Positions 1-10,321 of a stretch of 64,000 bases of DNA are shown piece by piece. Under the pieces are notes generated by a model. That model worked only from the letters and a program-made list of their open reading frames with translations. It made no database searches and was not told where the DNA came from. The stretch comes from Ulvibacterium sp. (GTDB lineage: Bacteria > Bacteroidota > Bacteroidia > Flavobacteriales > Flavobacteriaceae): the NCBI RefSeq assembly GCF_028285715.1, contig NZ_JANQOO010000020.1, forward strand, positions 372,001-436,000. Reading direction: 5' to 3'. The translations under genes and the position numbers were made by a program. Positions within the stretch are counted from its first letter, which is position 1; every line of letters starts with the position of its first letter.

Positions 1-3000
1 CCATCACAAGTTGGTGTTACGGCGGCATCTATTTGAACGGGAGGCGGAGCCTCTACATTGACGTTTACACTACTCTGGCGGACACACGCCGGAGGACCGG
101 ACGAATCGCGCACATAAAAAACATAGGTCCTTCCAGGCACAAGCCCCGTCCACGTATACCTTCCATGACCTGCTGGAACCGGATTATTGGAAGTGTCCAA
201 TGTGCCCCCGGGTTGCCATACCGCTGTAGTCGGGTCAAAGTTTGCCGGGTCTTCGGAATAGGCGTACTCATATCCCGGCAAACCGGCAGTACCTTGTACG
301 GCTACCTCCAAAGTGTTACAGTCTATTACTATGGGTATTACATTGATGTCCAAATCATCCAACGGATAAGGAATGATAAATGGAGGCAAATCAGTTTGGC
401 ATACGGTATTTGATGAGCCATCAATCGTTCGAAGCGATGGAAATACGGTGTCTCCGGGATTAAATCCTGTAATCTGATCTGATGTTCCGGGAACGGAATT
501 ATCAGCTGGCCATGATGTTCCGCCATCGGCACTAAACTGGATGGTTCCCAAGGTGGTCGGATAGCCGCTAAACTCAATTCCAAAATCATTGATGTTTCCC
601 GTACAATTTCCAGGAACAATGCCCTGAACGGTTGCCGTTAGTTCATCGGGATTGTTTATGGAGATTGGCGTATCGGCGACCAGACATCCGTTAGCATCGG
701 TTACATTAATGGTATAGTCTCCCGGAGCCAGATTAAAATAGGTCTGGTTTGTGGTAACCACATTGGTATCGGTTTGATTGGAAGCACCCCCATTGTCCAA
801 ATCGATGATTTCAATAGTATAAGGGCCTTCTCCAGAGGTTATAGAAACGGCTATTGAACCGGTTCCGTCATAACAATCTGGATCAGTTGGCGTTGCTGTG
901 AAGGTCAGTGGAACTGCAGGATCGACGGTCACAGTTTCCAGAAATTCACAATGCGGATTGGCAGCATTGTTGTCCCAAACGTAGACATCGTACATGCCAT
1001 CATTTCCTGTAGTAACCGTATAGGTATTGCCTGGCCCAAAATCTCCCGAGGTAACGGGGGTTCCATTGGAAACGAATGCATAGACCAAGTTGCCATCACC
1101 TCCCGATGCATTTACGGTAATGCTTCCATTCGCGCAGGAGCTAATATCCACAACATCAACAGTAGCGGTTATTGCTGGATTTATGGTCAGATTTTGAGGC
1201 GTACCGATACATCCGTAAGCATCCCTGACATTAATGGTATACGAGCCGTTGGTTAAATTTTCAAACAGATGGGTAGTTGCATTTACCGATGGAGGTGCGA
1301 CCCAAGGTCCGCCATTGATGCTTAACTCATAGTTGCCGTTTCCAGCTGTAATATCTACCTGAATCGAAGCATTGTTATCCCCTAAATAGCAAGGCGTGGG
1401 TGTAAGATTGAATGTAACGGCAGTAGTGCCGACGACCGTTAGTGCCGTATTAATGGCATCCTCACAATTGTTGATATCCCTTGCCCGGACGATATAATCG
1501 CCTGCGGCAAGACCTGAAAATACGGTATTGGCACCGTTTGTTGCGAAATCATAGCTGCCAATTACTGTTCCAGTGTTATCTTCCAATTGGTACACATAGG
1601 TAGGCGTTCCGCCTGAAGCACTGGCGGTAATGGTGGCCCCTCCGTTATCACATGTAAGGGGCTCCGTAATGCTTGCGGAAGCTGTGATTTGGGTCGGTTC
1701 CGTCAAAGTTTGGTTCAAGGTAACAGAACAACCCGCAATTGGATTGTCCACATCGCGAACTACAATAGTATAGGCCTGTGCGGAGAGTCCGGTAATCTGC
1801 TCATCCGTGGTAAAGGGACCTACAAAAGCCCCTCCGTTCAAATTATATTCGTATCCTCCGGCACCGAAATTGTTGGCCGAAATTGTAATCGTACCCGAAC
1901 CATCCAGATTACAATCCAGATTATCAAATGCAATAACCGAGGCTTCAAAAGCGTTCCCATTTGCCACGATTACCGACGTATCAACCGAGCAACTGCTACC
2001 ATAATCAACAGTAATGGTATGACTGCCTACCGCTACATTGTTAAACACGTTACTTCCTGCACCCGTTTGTCCCGGTAAGACCCCATTAAGAATATAAGTG
2101 TACGAGGCATCGAACGGGGTTACGGTTATATTTCCGCTACCATCGCAGTTATAGCTTATTGAAGTGCTTAATACGGGCTCTGTGGGCAATGGATTGATTG
2201 TAACATCCGGAAGTGTAATTTCGCAAGAGATGGCATTGGCGTCCCGAACACGTATACTGTATGTGCCATCGGTCAAATCGATAAAGGTATGGCCACCGGT
2301 TGTTGTTGTGGTCCAGGCCCCTCCATTAATACTGTATTGGTAATCTCCTGAACCACCAGAGGTAGCCGTAACATTTCCCACGGTAATCTGACCCAATTGG
2401 GCACAGGTATAGTTTTGTGTTACTGTAGCTTCCCCTGTAAGCTGAGTAGGTTCCGTTACTACCGTATTATTTATGGGTGTCTCACAACCATTGGCATCAC
2501 GAACACGAACGGGATAGGTTCCTGCGGCTAAATTTGGGAAACTACTGCCGGGCACATAGGTGGTGCCGCCATCAATGCTATAGGTGAAAGGAGCACTTCC
2601 CCCTGAATTTACTACAATGGAAATAGCACCATCCGTTCCGCCAAAACAGCTTACGGCCGTTGGGGTGGCAGTAATATTTAGGGCCGGATCTTGTACAACG
2701 GTCAAGGGGTGCATGGCCGTACAATATCCTGGATTACCATTATTATCCCTTACGTAAATATCATAGGCTCCTGCTGCGGTGACCGTCACAGTATTTGCGG
2801 GACCAAAATCACCATCGGCAACAACTGTTCCATTGGTAACGACAGCATAGACGAAATTAGTATCCCCACCACTCGCGGAGATGGTTATGTCGGTGTCGGT
2901 ACCACAGGCCGTAATGTTCGGGGCCGATGCGGTAACTGTTAGTTGTGGGTCTATGGTAATGCTTTGTTGTACCCCGACACAACCAAAACCGTCTTGTACA

Positions 3001-6000
3001 TCTACGGTATATGTGCCGTTGGCCAAGTTTTGAAAAGTATAGGTGGTTGCTGTTGTTGGTGATGGTGTCAACCACGGTCCACTATTGATACTAAATTGAT
3101 AGTTGCCGTTTCCATCGGTTACATCTACTTGGATAGTGGCATCATTACTTCCAGAATAACAGGCTGTGGGAGTAAGATTAAATACCACATTGTTAGTAGG
3201 AGCAACGGTTAGCGCAGTATCAATAGCATCCTCACAGTTATTGGCATCCCGTGCACGGACAATGTAATCGCCCGCGGCAAGACCCGAAAAGACAGTATTG
3301 GTTGTGTTTGTGGCAAAATCAAAGCCGCCCACAACCACTCCACCGGTATCTTCCAACTGGTACACATAATTAGGAGTTCCACCAGAAGCACTGGCCGTGA
3401 TGGTAGCCCCACCGTTTGTACAGGTCAGGACAGTTGTAATGCTGGCATTGGCAACAACAGAACTGGGTTCTGTAATGGTCTCCTCCACAAAGGTGGTACA
3501 GGTCGTTTCATCCGCCTTTCTAATATCTATGCGATGTGTGCCAACTCCGAAAATTGCCCCTGTAGTTACCGGAGAGGTAGTTGAGTTGATCCAATTTGTG
3601 CCGCCATCTACGGAATAATCGAATCCTGCAGTACCGTCAAAATTCTCTACTTCAAAGGTTATGGTTCCATCGGACAGCCCATTACAACTGGCATTGACCG
3701 ATGCGGTTACATTGGCGGCAAAAATGTTGCCGGCGACAACTGTAACCGGAGTCTCCACGAATTGCGAGCAAACTTCCGGAATCTGGAAAATTTCAATATC
3801 GTCCAACGCGAAATCATTCCCTCCATTGCCCGAAATTTCCGACCGGATTACGAATTCTAAAGAGGTATTTGCTCCGGGGTTCAAGTCTACCGTACGAAAT
3901 CTCCAGTCTGTATTGCCTGTATTCTTGGAAATCGTCCCTGTCCTTATGGATTGTACAACGTTTCCTGTCCCTACTTCCCGTATTTCAATGGTAAGATCGG
4001 GATCAAGGCCGGAAGTTCCCTGTCTCAGAAGATTCATGATGTACAATGAGACGGTTAAGTCGCGATTTGGAACAATATCATTGATTTCCTTGGAATAAAT
4101 AATTTGGGTCGGTGTGGGCGTACCCACATTCATTACCAAATACCTTCCTTGGCTTGCCCGGGTCCCCGTGGTATGGTCAATTGGGCTTACCCACGTCCCA
4201 AAGGGAGCTACAACATCGCTGGTTACCGAATACTCAAAATCATTAATATTGCTATTGGCATCTCCTGGAGGATTGTTGGTTTGATCCTCATAGTTGTAGC
4301 CATTTGTGTTGGGACTTGGAATTGTTGCTCCTGCTCCAAAATCTTCACTTAGTAACAGACTAGGTGTTGGTGGGGTCTGGGAGGTATAAATTGTCCTTAC
4401 TGTGTATGTTCCTGGGCCGATATTGGGAAAAACATTGCTCGTAGGCGGCGTGTTCGGAACGCCATCCAATTCATAGGTATAATCGTAGGTAGCGATATCT
4501 GGTGTGGCGGTAATGTTTCCGGTACCGTTACAGTTATAGTCCACCGCAGGGGTCAAGGTGACCACTGGGGGCATTGGCTCATTGTCGACAGTAACTGCCA
4601 TGGGGAAAGTACAATTATTGGCATCCCTAACAATGACCGTATAGTTTCCTGGCGGCAAAACCGCAATACTTGTGGCTCCATAGTTGGCACCACCGTCAAA
4701 ACTATATTGATATGGAGCGGTACCCCCTGTAACATTGGTCACACGGACTTCAGCACCATTAGGGTCGCACGTGGCATCCCGGGAGACTCCCGCTGAGGCG
4801 GATAACGGAAAAGGTTCATTGATGGTATGCGTAAAGGTTACCTCACACCCTGAATCATCTTGAACCACTACATCATAGTTTCCTACAGGAAGGTTCACGA
4901 ATGAAGCTGTGGTCACAAAATTTGTTCCTCCATCGATACTGTATTGATAAGGGGGTATTCCATTTACCGCTACAATATTGATTTCACCATCACTACCCCC
5001 TCCACAGGAAACATCTATAGGCGCGGGTACAGAGGCAGTCATTGTGCCGTTGTCATTTATAGTGACCGGATTGGATATGGCAGAACAATTGTTGGCATCG
5101 ATGATTATGAATTCGTAGGTTCCATCTTCATTGGGGATGTATTCATCCGTTCCGTCGCCATCGTCATCGCGCCATCCAAAGTAAAAAGTGGAGCCTACCT
5201 GGTAGGCATCCGCAGGAATGGATGCGATATCCGCATACCGATCCACCCCATCCTTGCTCCAAATGGCATACAGGAAGTCCGGGTTTCCTTGTCCTCCGGT
5301 ACGGGTTAATTCTATGGTACCTGCCGTACACCCGATATCCGCCGTAGTCAGAGCTGAGAGTGTGGGGTCTGGGATTCTACCCACGGTTACATTTTGGGTA
5401 TCGGAACAACCATCATCCGTAGAAGTTTCTATGATATAATCTCCGGGGTTTACGGTAAAGGTATGCGTATTATCCGGTTGTGCAGTCTCATCGTCAATAA
5501 AGGTCCCGTCCGACCTTCTTAGCACGTAACTGTAATTAGGCAGAACGTTAAGTACGTCTATCTTTATGGTGCCCTGATCGTTGCAATTTGCCGGCGTTGT
5601 CTCAATATCCACGGTAAAATTACGATCAAGAATCCCTATTGGCGGTGTGCTGAAAATACAAGCTCCCGGAATCGGGTCGCCCGCGGTATCCAATTGTACC
5701 ACTTCTACCCTATAGGAACCATTCTGACCGGAAGTGAAGTCAAAACTCCCTGTGGTGTTTGTCCCAAAAGGAACTAGAATGGCACTATTGGCGTGGTCTA
5801 TCAATTGGTAGCCGTAGTTGTTCCCTAAATTTGTAATAGTGATATTCCCATCCGTGGCACAGACAATATCACTGCTATTGTACTGAATATCCAGATTGTT
5901 CTGGAACACGTCAAAGTAAAAGCGACTAAAACAACCGTTTTGATAATTAATGACCAAGCGATATTTTCCTTCGGCGTTTGCCGTGAAGTTATTGCCCGTG

Positions 6001-8207
6001 GCCACTTGATTCCAAGTACAAGTGAGGTTCTTATTGGCACAATCGTCAGGTGCGGCGGCACAGCTTCCTTCGTCCAACTGCTCCCATATTAGACTTTGGG
6101 CGTCTGTTATGTTTATCTGAATAAGCTGGGAGTCGTTGGAGCCGCATAGGAAAATTTTTGGCAATATGTCCCCATCAATACTACATTGTACAATTTCGCC
6201 CTGTACATCATTGGTAGGGTCGGCATCGTTATTGAGAGCATTGAAGTAATCTACTATGGGATTGGTCTGAGTAGTTCCAAATCGCTCTACCGTAATTATT
6301 TCCTTAAATCCCTTACAAGGGTCGGCCACCTGTTTGTCAACGATGTAGGTGCCAATATCATCAACCAAAAAGGTACTGGGATCATTGTCTGGATCGCCGT
6401 CGTTCAATACCGTGTCCGTGGGATCCAACTGGCCATTTCCATTGTCATCCCGTACCCATATATAGGCATCAAAACCATCTCCGGCATCCAATACTACGTC
6501 CGCCCCACAAAGTTCAACGGTTCGGGTAAAATTACAATCGGAAAGATCATCCAATAAAAAGTTAGTGGCCCCAGGGGTTACAAAGCCACAATTATCAAAA
6601 TCGGAAACACTGGGATCATCCGTAATAATTGCGCTATTGATATCACCGCGATAAGTGGAATAACCTAAGTTTTCAATAAGGTCTGTACAGGCATCTACAA
6701 AATCAAAACAGTTTTCTGCCACCGTAACGCGTAAACGAATGGTATACACAGGATCCCCAATTTCCACAAGGTTATCGGGAATGTTGAAGGTTACCGCGTT
6801 AGTGGCAACATCATGGGAGTGTGTAACTCCGGGAGCCCCACTTAGGTCAACACTGACGAAAGTAGTATTTACAGGGAGTACGTCCCGTATGGTATATCCG
6901 GTGGCGTCATCGTTTCCCAGGTTTCTGAACGATAATACGTAATCCAGGGTCTGTCCCAGATTTACGCCCATACCTGTGATATCGTTACCTCCAATGTCCT
7001 CTACCCTTTTTTCCAAAACGATGTTCGGCTCAATAATTTCGACGGAAAATGTGGCCAAAAATGCACCATAACCATCCCCTGTGGAGGTGAATCGCAAAGT
7101 GGCGCCAGATTCATCGTTGGGTAGCACAGATTCATTGGGATTGTTCAGGTTAAAAAGATCTAAGTCCGTTCCCAAGGTATTTGTCCCGTACGGTGTTCTT
7201 GTAGGAACTTCGAGACCGTTTGTGGTTATGGTAGAATTGAAAAAGTTGTTGGCGGGATTTAAACCTGTGGACAAATTGGTAAATGCGCCAACGGAATTGG
7301 CACGTATGAAAAATCGATCATTCCGAATACCTCTATCTCCTTCAAGGCTACCTACACCAATACGGGCCCTGACGGGGAAGGGTGCGGGCAAGGTCCTAAA
7401 ACCGTTTACGGCTACATCTACGTTGCCCACTGAGCCCGACAGTCCGGCATAACCATCAAAAGTAGAAATGAACTTTCCGGATTCATTGGGGTTTTCATAA
7501 ATAACGACCATGACCCAGCCGGCTGAACTGGAACCGTTTCTTCGTCCTTTGGTGGCCCGGACATTGGCAACGGTATATTCCCCATTGGGATTGGTGTTGG
7601 AACGCACTAAATCCGTTACATTCTTATAACAAATGTAGGGTGAATCCTTAAAAGAATTGTTGATATTGGTGTAGTCGTATCCATCAAAGATGATGTCATC
7701 TTCCTGCCCTACGGGATCGGCCGCGGTATCTGCGGTCAAATCAACGTATGTGCCGCCTGGTATTTGGAATTTGATGTTAAACCAATCCTCTATTCTCGGG
7801 GTTCCGTTAAAGGGTTGGCTACTATCGCTTCGCTCATTGGGGTAAGTGGCGGCCCAATACAAACCCGCGTACCGTACTTGGGAACATGAGGGATCGGCAA
7901 TGTTCAACTCCGCACTACTGGAGCTAAAGGTCGAAGGATCGCTATCAATATCAATATACTCCATCCAAAGGGAGTTGTTGTTCGCCGAACCATTATATGG
8001 GGTATTGGCTTCGCTCGGATTGGCTTCCGATGCCCGGTTAAGAATATTGTTGCCCACAAAAATGATATCCCCGCGGATTTCAATGTTTCCCCCATCCAAT
8101 CTGGGGGAAAAAGGAACAGCCTCTTGAGCACTCGAGTAAAAAAGAGCACCTAAGAAGAAGTAATAAAATGGTAGAATTTTCTTCTTTAAAGAGAATTTTT
8201 GGTTCAT
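1..8207 (-). CDS. Giant SprB-like repeat adhesin, 3' end beyond window
   Basis: Reading the minus strand from ATG at 8207 gives an uninterrupted frame of 2735 codons to the left edge, so the C-terminus is not visible. Residues 1-27 look like a signal peptide (KKK, hydrophobic stretch, SSAQ). An N-terminal surface-protein region follows, then a DUF11-like domain at about 389-510. From about residue 765 onward there are roughly twenty Cys-containing Ig-like modules of 80-110 residues matching SprB repeats (SC.GG.DG near the start, D..GC near the end). A non-repeat, jelly-roll-like insert lies at about 1278-1478. Such proteins are exported by T9SS and serve in gliding or adhesion; a type B sorting domain is expected beyond the edge. 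The start overlaps the PorP/SprF stop (TAATG), indicating translational coupling. Function is inferred from family. Confidence 0.88.
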   Translation of the reverse strand, partial: MNQKFSLKKKILPFYYFFLGALFYSSAQEAVPFSPRLDGGNIEIRGDIIFVGNNILNRASEANPSEANTPYNGSANNNSLWMEYIDIDSDPSTFSSSSAELNIADPSCSQVRYAGLYWAATYPNERSDSSQPFNGTPRIEDWFNIKFQIPGGTYVDLTADTAADPVGQEDDIIFDGYDYTNINNSFKDSPYICYKNVTDLVRSNTNPNGEYTVANVRATKGRRNGSSSAGWVMVVIYENPNESGKFISTFDGYAGLSGSVGNVDVAVNGFRTLPAPFPVRARIGVGSLEGDRGIRNDRFFIRANSVGAFTNLSTGLNPANNFFNSTITTNGLEVPTRTPYGTNTLGTDLDLFNLNNPNESVLPNDESGATLRFTSTGDGYGAFLATFSVEIIEPNIVLEKRVEDIGGNDITGMGVNLGQTLDYVLSFRNLGNDDATGYTIRDVLPVNTTFVSVDLSGAPGVTHSHDVATNAVTFNIPDNLVEIGDPVYTIRLRVTVAENCFDFVDACTDLIENLGYSTYRGDINSAIITDDPSVSDFDNCGFVTPGATNFLLDDLSDCNFTRTVELCGADVVLDAGDGFDAYIWVRDDNGNGQLDPTDTVLNDGDPDNDPSTFLVDDIGTYIVDKQVADPCKGFKEIITVERFGTTQTNPIVDYFNALNNDADPTNDVQGEIVQCSIDGDILPKIFLCGSNDSQLIQINITDAQSLIWEQLDEGSCAAAPDDCANKNLTCTWNQVATGNNFTANAEGKYRLVINYQNGCFSRFYFDVFQNNLDIQYNSSDIVCATDGNITITNLGNNYGYQLIDHANSAILVPFGTNTTGSFDFTSGQNGSYRVEVVQLDTAGDPIPGACIFSTPPIGILDRNFTVDIETTPANCNDQGTIKIDVLNVLPNYSYVLRRSDGTFIDDETAQPDNTHTFTVNPGDYIIETSTDDGCSDTQNVTVGRIPDPTLSALTTADIGCTAGTIELTRTGGQGNPDFLYAIWSKDGVDRYADIASIPADAYQVGSTFYFGWRDDDGDGTDEYIPNEDGTYEFIIIDANNCSAISNPVTINDNGTMTASVPAPIDVSCGGGSDGEINIVAVNGIPPYQYSIDGGTNFVTTASFVNLPVGNYDVVVQDDSGCEVTFTHTINEPFPLSASAGVSRDATCDPNGAEVRVTNVTGGTAPYQYSFDGGANYGATSIAVLPPGNYTVIVRDANNCTFPMAVTVDNEPMPPVVTLTPAVDYNCNGTGNITATPDIATYDYTYELDGVPNTPPTSNVFPNIGPGTYTVRTIYTSQTPPTPSLLLSEDFGAGATIPSPNTNGYNYEDQTNNPPGDANSNINDFEYSVTSDVVAPFGTWVSPIDHTTGTRASQGRYLVMNVGTPTPTQIIYSKEINDIVPNRDLTVSLYIMNLLRQGTSGLDPDLTIEIREVGTGNVVQSIRTGTISKNTGNTDWRFRTVDLNPGANTSLEFVIRSEISGNGGNDFALDDIEIFQIPEVCSQFVETPVTVVAGNIFAANVTASVNASCNGLSDGTITFEVENFDGTAGFDYSVDGGTNWINSTTSPVTTGAIFGVGTHRIDIRKADETTCTTFVEETITEPSSVVANASITTVLTCTNGGATITASASGGTPNYVYQLEDTGGVVVGGFDFATNTTNTVFSGLAAGDYIVRARDANNCEDAIDTALTVAPTNNVVFNLTPTACYSGSNDATIQVDVTDGNGNYQFSINSGPWLTPSPTTATTYTFQNLANGTYTVDVQDGFGCVGVQQSITIDPQLTVTASAPNITACGTDTDITISASGGDTNFVYAVVTNGTVVADGDFGPANTVTVTAAGAYDIYVRDNNGNPGYCTAMHPLTVVQDPALNITATPTAVSCFGGTDGAISIVVNSGGSAPFTYSIDGGTTYVPGSSFPNLAAGTYPVRVRDANGCETPINNTVVTEPTQLTGEATVTQNYTCAQLGQITVGNVTATSGGSGDYQYSINGGAWTTTTTGGHTFIDLTDGTYSIRVRDANAISCEITLPDVTINPLPTEPVLSTSISYNCDGSGNITVTPFDASYTYILNGVLPGQTGAGSNVFNNVAVGSHTITVDYGSSCSVDTSVIVANGNAFEASVIAFDNLDCNLDGSGTITISANNFGAGGYEYNLNGGAFVGPFTTDEQITGLSAQAYTIVVRDVDNPIAGCSVTLNQTLTEPTQITASASITEPLTCDNGGATITASASGGTPTYVYQLEDNTGTVIGSYDFATNGANTVFSGLAAGDYIVRARDINNCEDAINTALTVVGTTAVTFNLTPTPCYLGDNNASIQVDITAGNGNYELSINGGPWVAPPSVNATTHLFENLTNGSYTINVRDAYGCIGTPQNLTINPAITATVDVVDISSCANGSITVNASGGDGNLVYAFVSNGTPVTSGDFGPGNTYTVTTGNDGMYDVYVWDNNAANPHCEFLETVTVDPAVPLTFTATPTDPDCYDGTGSIAVSITSGEGPYTIEIIDLDNGGASNQTDTNVVTTNQTYFNLAPGDYTINVTDANGCLVADTPISINNPDELTATVQGIVPGNCTGNINDFGIEFSGYPTTLGTIQFSADGGTSWPADNSVPGTSDQITGFNPGDTVFPSLRTIDGSSNTVCQTDLPPFIIPYPLDDLDINVIPIVIDCNTLEVAVQGTAGLPGYEYAYSEDPANFDPTTAVWQPGGTLDTSNNPVPAGHGRYTWTGLVPGRTYVFYVRDSSGPPACVRQSSVNVNVEAPPPVQIDAAVTPTCD

Positions 8208-10315
8208 TAAGTAATTAGGTTTGGTGTTACGCGCATGATCCACATTTTGTCGTCATATGCGTCATTTAGTTTGGAATAGTAAGATATTAGGGCATTGTTC
8301 CAGGATTCATGTCGTTTTAAGTATACGTACCTCCAGTTATTTTCAGGGTTGATAAAATAGCTGGCGCTCAATCCATAGGAATTTAGAAGTTTAACAAACC
8401 GATTGGCATTTTTCGGATTGGCAAACACGTTGGCTATGAGGTAATAGCCTGCACCTATGCCCTTGGATCTAAGGGTTTTGGGGGAAGTTTCGTTGGCGGC
8501 TAGGTTATCCCTTACCACCACATTTTTTTGAAGGACATCCGTTCCATATCGGGATGATTTTTCCTTGATCTTATTTACGTTTTCTGCATATGCTTCATTG
8601 GAGTATCGATTGTCCACGTTCATAATCCACATGGCTTGATCGTAATTCCCGTTCAAGCTGCTTTCATACGCCGCGACCGCCTGATCCCATGTATCGTATC
8701 GTTTTAGAAACACATATTTAAGCCCATTATTAGGATTGTCTATATAATCAGGCTCAAGCCCTTGTTTTTGAAGCCTGTCCATAAATTTTTCCATATAGGC
8801 GGTGCCCTTATAAACGTTGGCAACTACGTAATACCCATCCGAAACACCATCAAGATTGTTGAACTTTCTACTTTTCACGGGTTCCTTGCTTCCCACGGCC
8901 GAACTCTTGGTTTGAGTTTTACTTGTGCGATCGGTAAGCGGCTTATCCTGTGCGGCTCTGGTGGCCAAAGCATCTTTTTTTGATGGATTGTTCAAGGTTG
9001 TTGAAGCAATGGCTTGCTGTGTTTCCCGAGTATTTGTGCTATTCGGTATATTTTGACCGTTCCCGGTATTTTGGGCTAGGCTGGTAGGTTTGTCCCGGCC
9101 CGTTAGGAAGAGTTCCTCTGCCCTTTTTTCCAAATCTGGCCGCTCCCCTTTCGTTTCATTGCGGACCATACGCATGACCATTTCAAAACGGCGCTCCAAA
9201 TCTTTCTGCCGATTGGCCTCCAAAGAGTCCTGGCGGAACATCAACTCCTCGATGATGGCATCGTTCTCGGCAAGCTTTCTTTTAAGCTCATCGATTTCAT
9301 CATTGGAAGCAACGGCATTCTCTGTTTGTGGGTCAAAATTTTCCACAAGTTCATTCCCATTGTCTTCGAGCATTACACGGTCTTCTGTCAGGTTCGGGGT
9401 AAAAGAGTACGCAAACGAGATTTCATGGGTCAACCCCAGGTTATCGAAATCCGTGGTCAGTCCCTTTTCCATAGTATATCCTAGGGATAATCGTCGGTTT
9501 AAGTTGAAACCGATACCCGCAGACGCCCCATAAAAGCTATCATAACCTCCTTGCAGCCACCCGATTCTTGGCAAATCCAGAATTAGACTACCCCCAAAGG
9601 TCAGATCTTCCCCATCTACCAAACGTGTGCGCGCCAAAGGCATTAGCCTTCCATTTTCGAAAAGCCCGTCGCCATTTTCAAACTCATGGGTATATTGTAG
9701 ATGTCCTGAAAATGTCTTTTCATTAAATTCTGTGATAGAAGAATTGGTTTTAAGATTATAGTCAAAAAGGTTTTCGGCAAAAGCACCGATATCAAACTGC
9801 CCAAAAGAGATATTGAATCCCGGCTGAAATGACAATAGGCTCTCGTTCTGGAAACCGTTAAGAAATGGATCATCTTCAACGGTGGAAGTTCTATTCCGAT
9901 TAAGACCACTATTGTAATAGGCCACATTGGCGCCAAAAGTAAAGTTGCTTTTATCACTCAACTTTACCCCATAGGCATAATTGGCCAAGACACCAACATT
10001 ATCTATAGGCCCTACCCTCTGGGAGTATAGGCTTAAACCCAAACCGGTACGATCGCTGATCCGACCACTATAACTCAGAAAGTAATTTTGGAGGTTATCA
10101 TCAAACTGTACCGATTGGTTTCGATGTAATAGATTAATGTATGATTTATCCTCCCGAACCGTGGAAAAGGTTGGGTTGATCAAAAATCGATTAAAGCGCA
10201 AAAGGTTTTGGGAAGGTACCTCGTACGTAAGTACTGGGTTTTCTTCCTGCGCGCTGATTTTTGTTAACGCCATCAAGACAATAAAGAATGATACAAGTAA
10301 TCTATTAATTCTCAT
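8207..10315 (-). CDS. PorP/SprF-type T9SS membrane protein with two SPOR-like domains
   Basis: The 702-residue protein starts with a signal peptide (ends KISAQ). Residues about 22-310 form an outer-membrane barrel-like region typical of PorP/SprF proteins (NPVLTYE, FNRFLINPTFS, alternating aromatic strands). A coiled coil follows at about 340-395, then a Gln/Asn/Thr-rich linker. Two related SPOR-like modules close the protein at about 480-585 and 612-700, each with GYY.(V/I)AN, YV(F/Y)LKR and MWIM. PorP/SprF proteins anchor or help export a partner T9SS substrate. The partner here is probably the giant adhesin whose start overlaps this stop codon, or the type B-sorted protein 6 nt upstream. 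The C-terminal SPOR-like pair is unusual for PorP/SprF, which are usually about 300 residues. Confidence 0.88.
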   Translation of the reverse strand: MRINRLLVSFFIVLMALTKISAQEENPVLTYEVPSQNLLRFNRFLINPTFSTVREDKSYINLLHRNQSVQFDDNLQNYFLSYSGRISDRTGLGLSLYSQRVGPIDNVGVLANYAYGVKLSDKSNFTFGANVAYYNSGLNRNRTSTVEDDPFLNGFQNESLLSFQPGFNISFGQFDIGAFAENLFDYNLKTNSSITEFNEKTFSGHLQYTHEFENGDGLFENGRLMPLARTRLVDGEDLTFGGSLILDLPRIGWLQGGYDSFYGASAGIGFNLNRRLSLGYTMEKGLTTDFDNLGLTHEISFAYSFTPNLTEDRVMLEDNGNELVENFDPQTENAVASNDEIDELKRKLAENDAIIEELMFRQDSLEANRQKDLERRFEMVMRMVRNETKGERPDLEKRAEELFLTGRDKPTSLAQNTGNGQNIPNSTNTRETQQAIASTTLNNPSKKDALATRAAQDKPLTDRTSKTQTKSSAVGSKEPVKSRKFNNLDGVSDGYYVVANVYKGTAYMEKFMDRLQKQGLEPDYIDNPNNGLKYVFLKRYDTWDQAVAAYESSLNGNYDQAMWIMNVDNRYSNEAYAENVNKIKEKSSRYGTDVLQKNVVVRDNLAANETSPKTLRSKGIGAGYYLIANVFANPKNANRFVKLLNSYGLSASYFINPENNWRYVYLKRHESWNNALISYYSKLNDAYDDKMWIMRVTPNLIT

Positions 10316-10321
10316 TTTCGG

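Noticed and set aside
1-8200. Many plus-strand frames opposite the giant adhesin
   Set aside because: The minus strand is continuously open with a signal peptide and SprB-type repeats; the plus frames are low-complexity shadows of repeat DNA.
1-8200. Regularly spaced similar sequences considered as a CRISPR array
   Set aside because: They are degenerate protein-coding repeats of about 240-330 bp, without short identical direct repeats.
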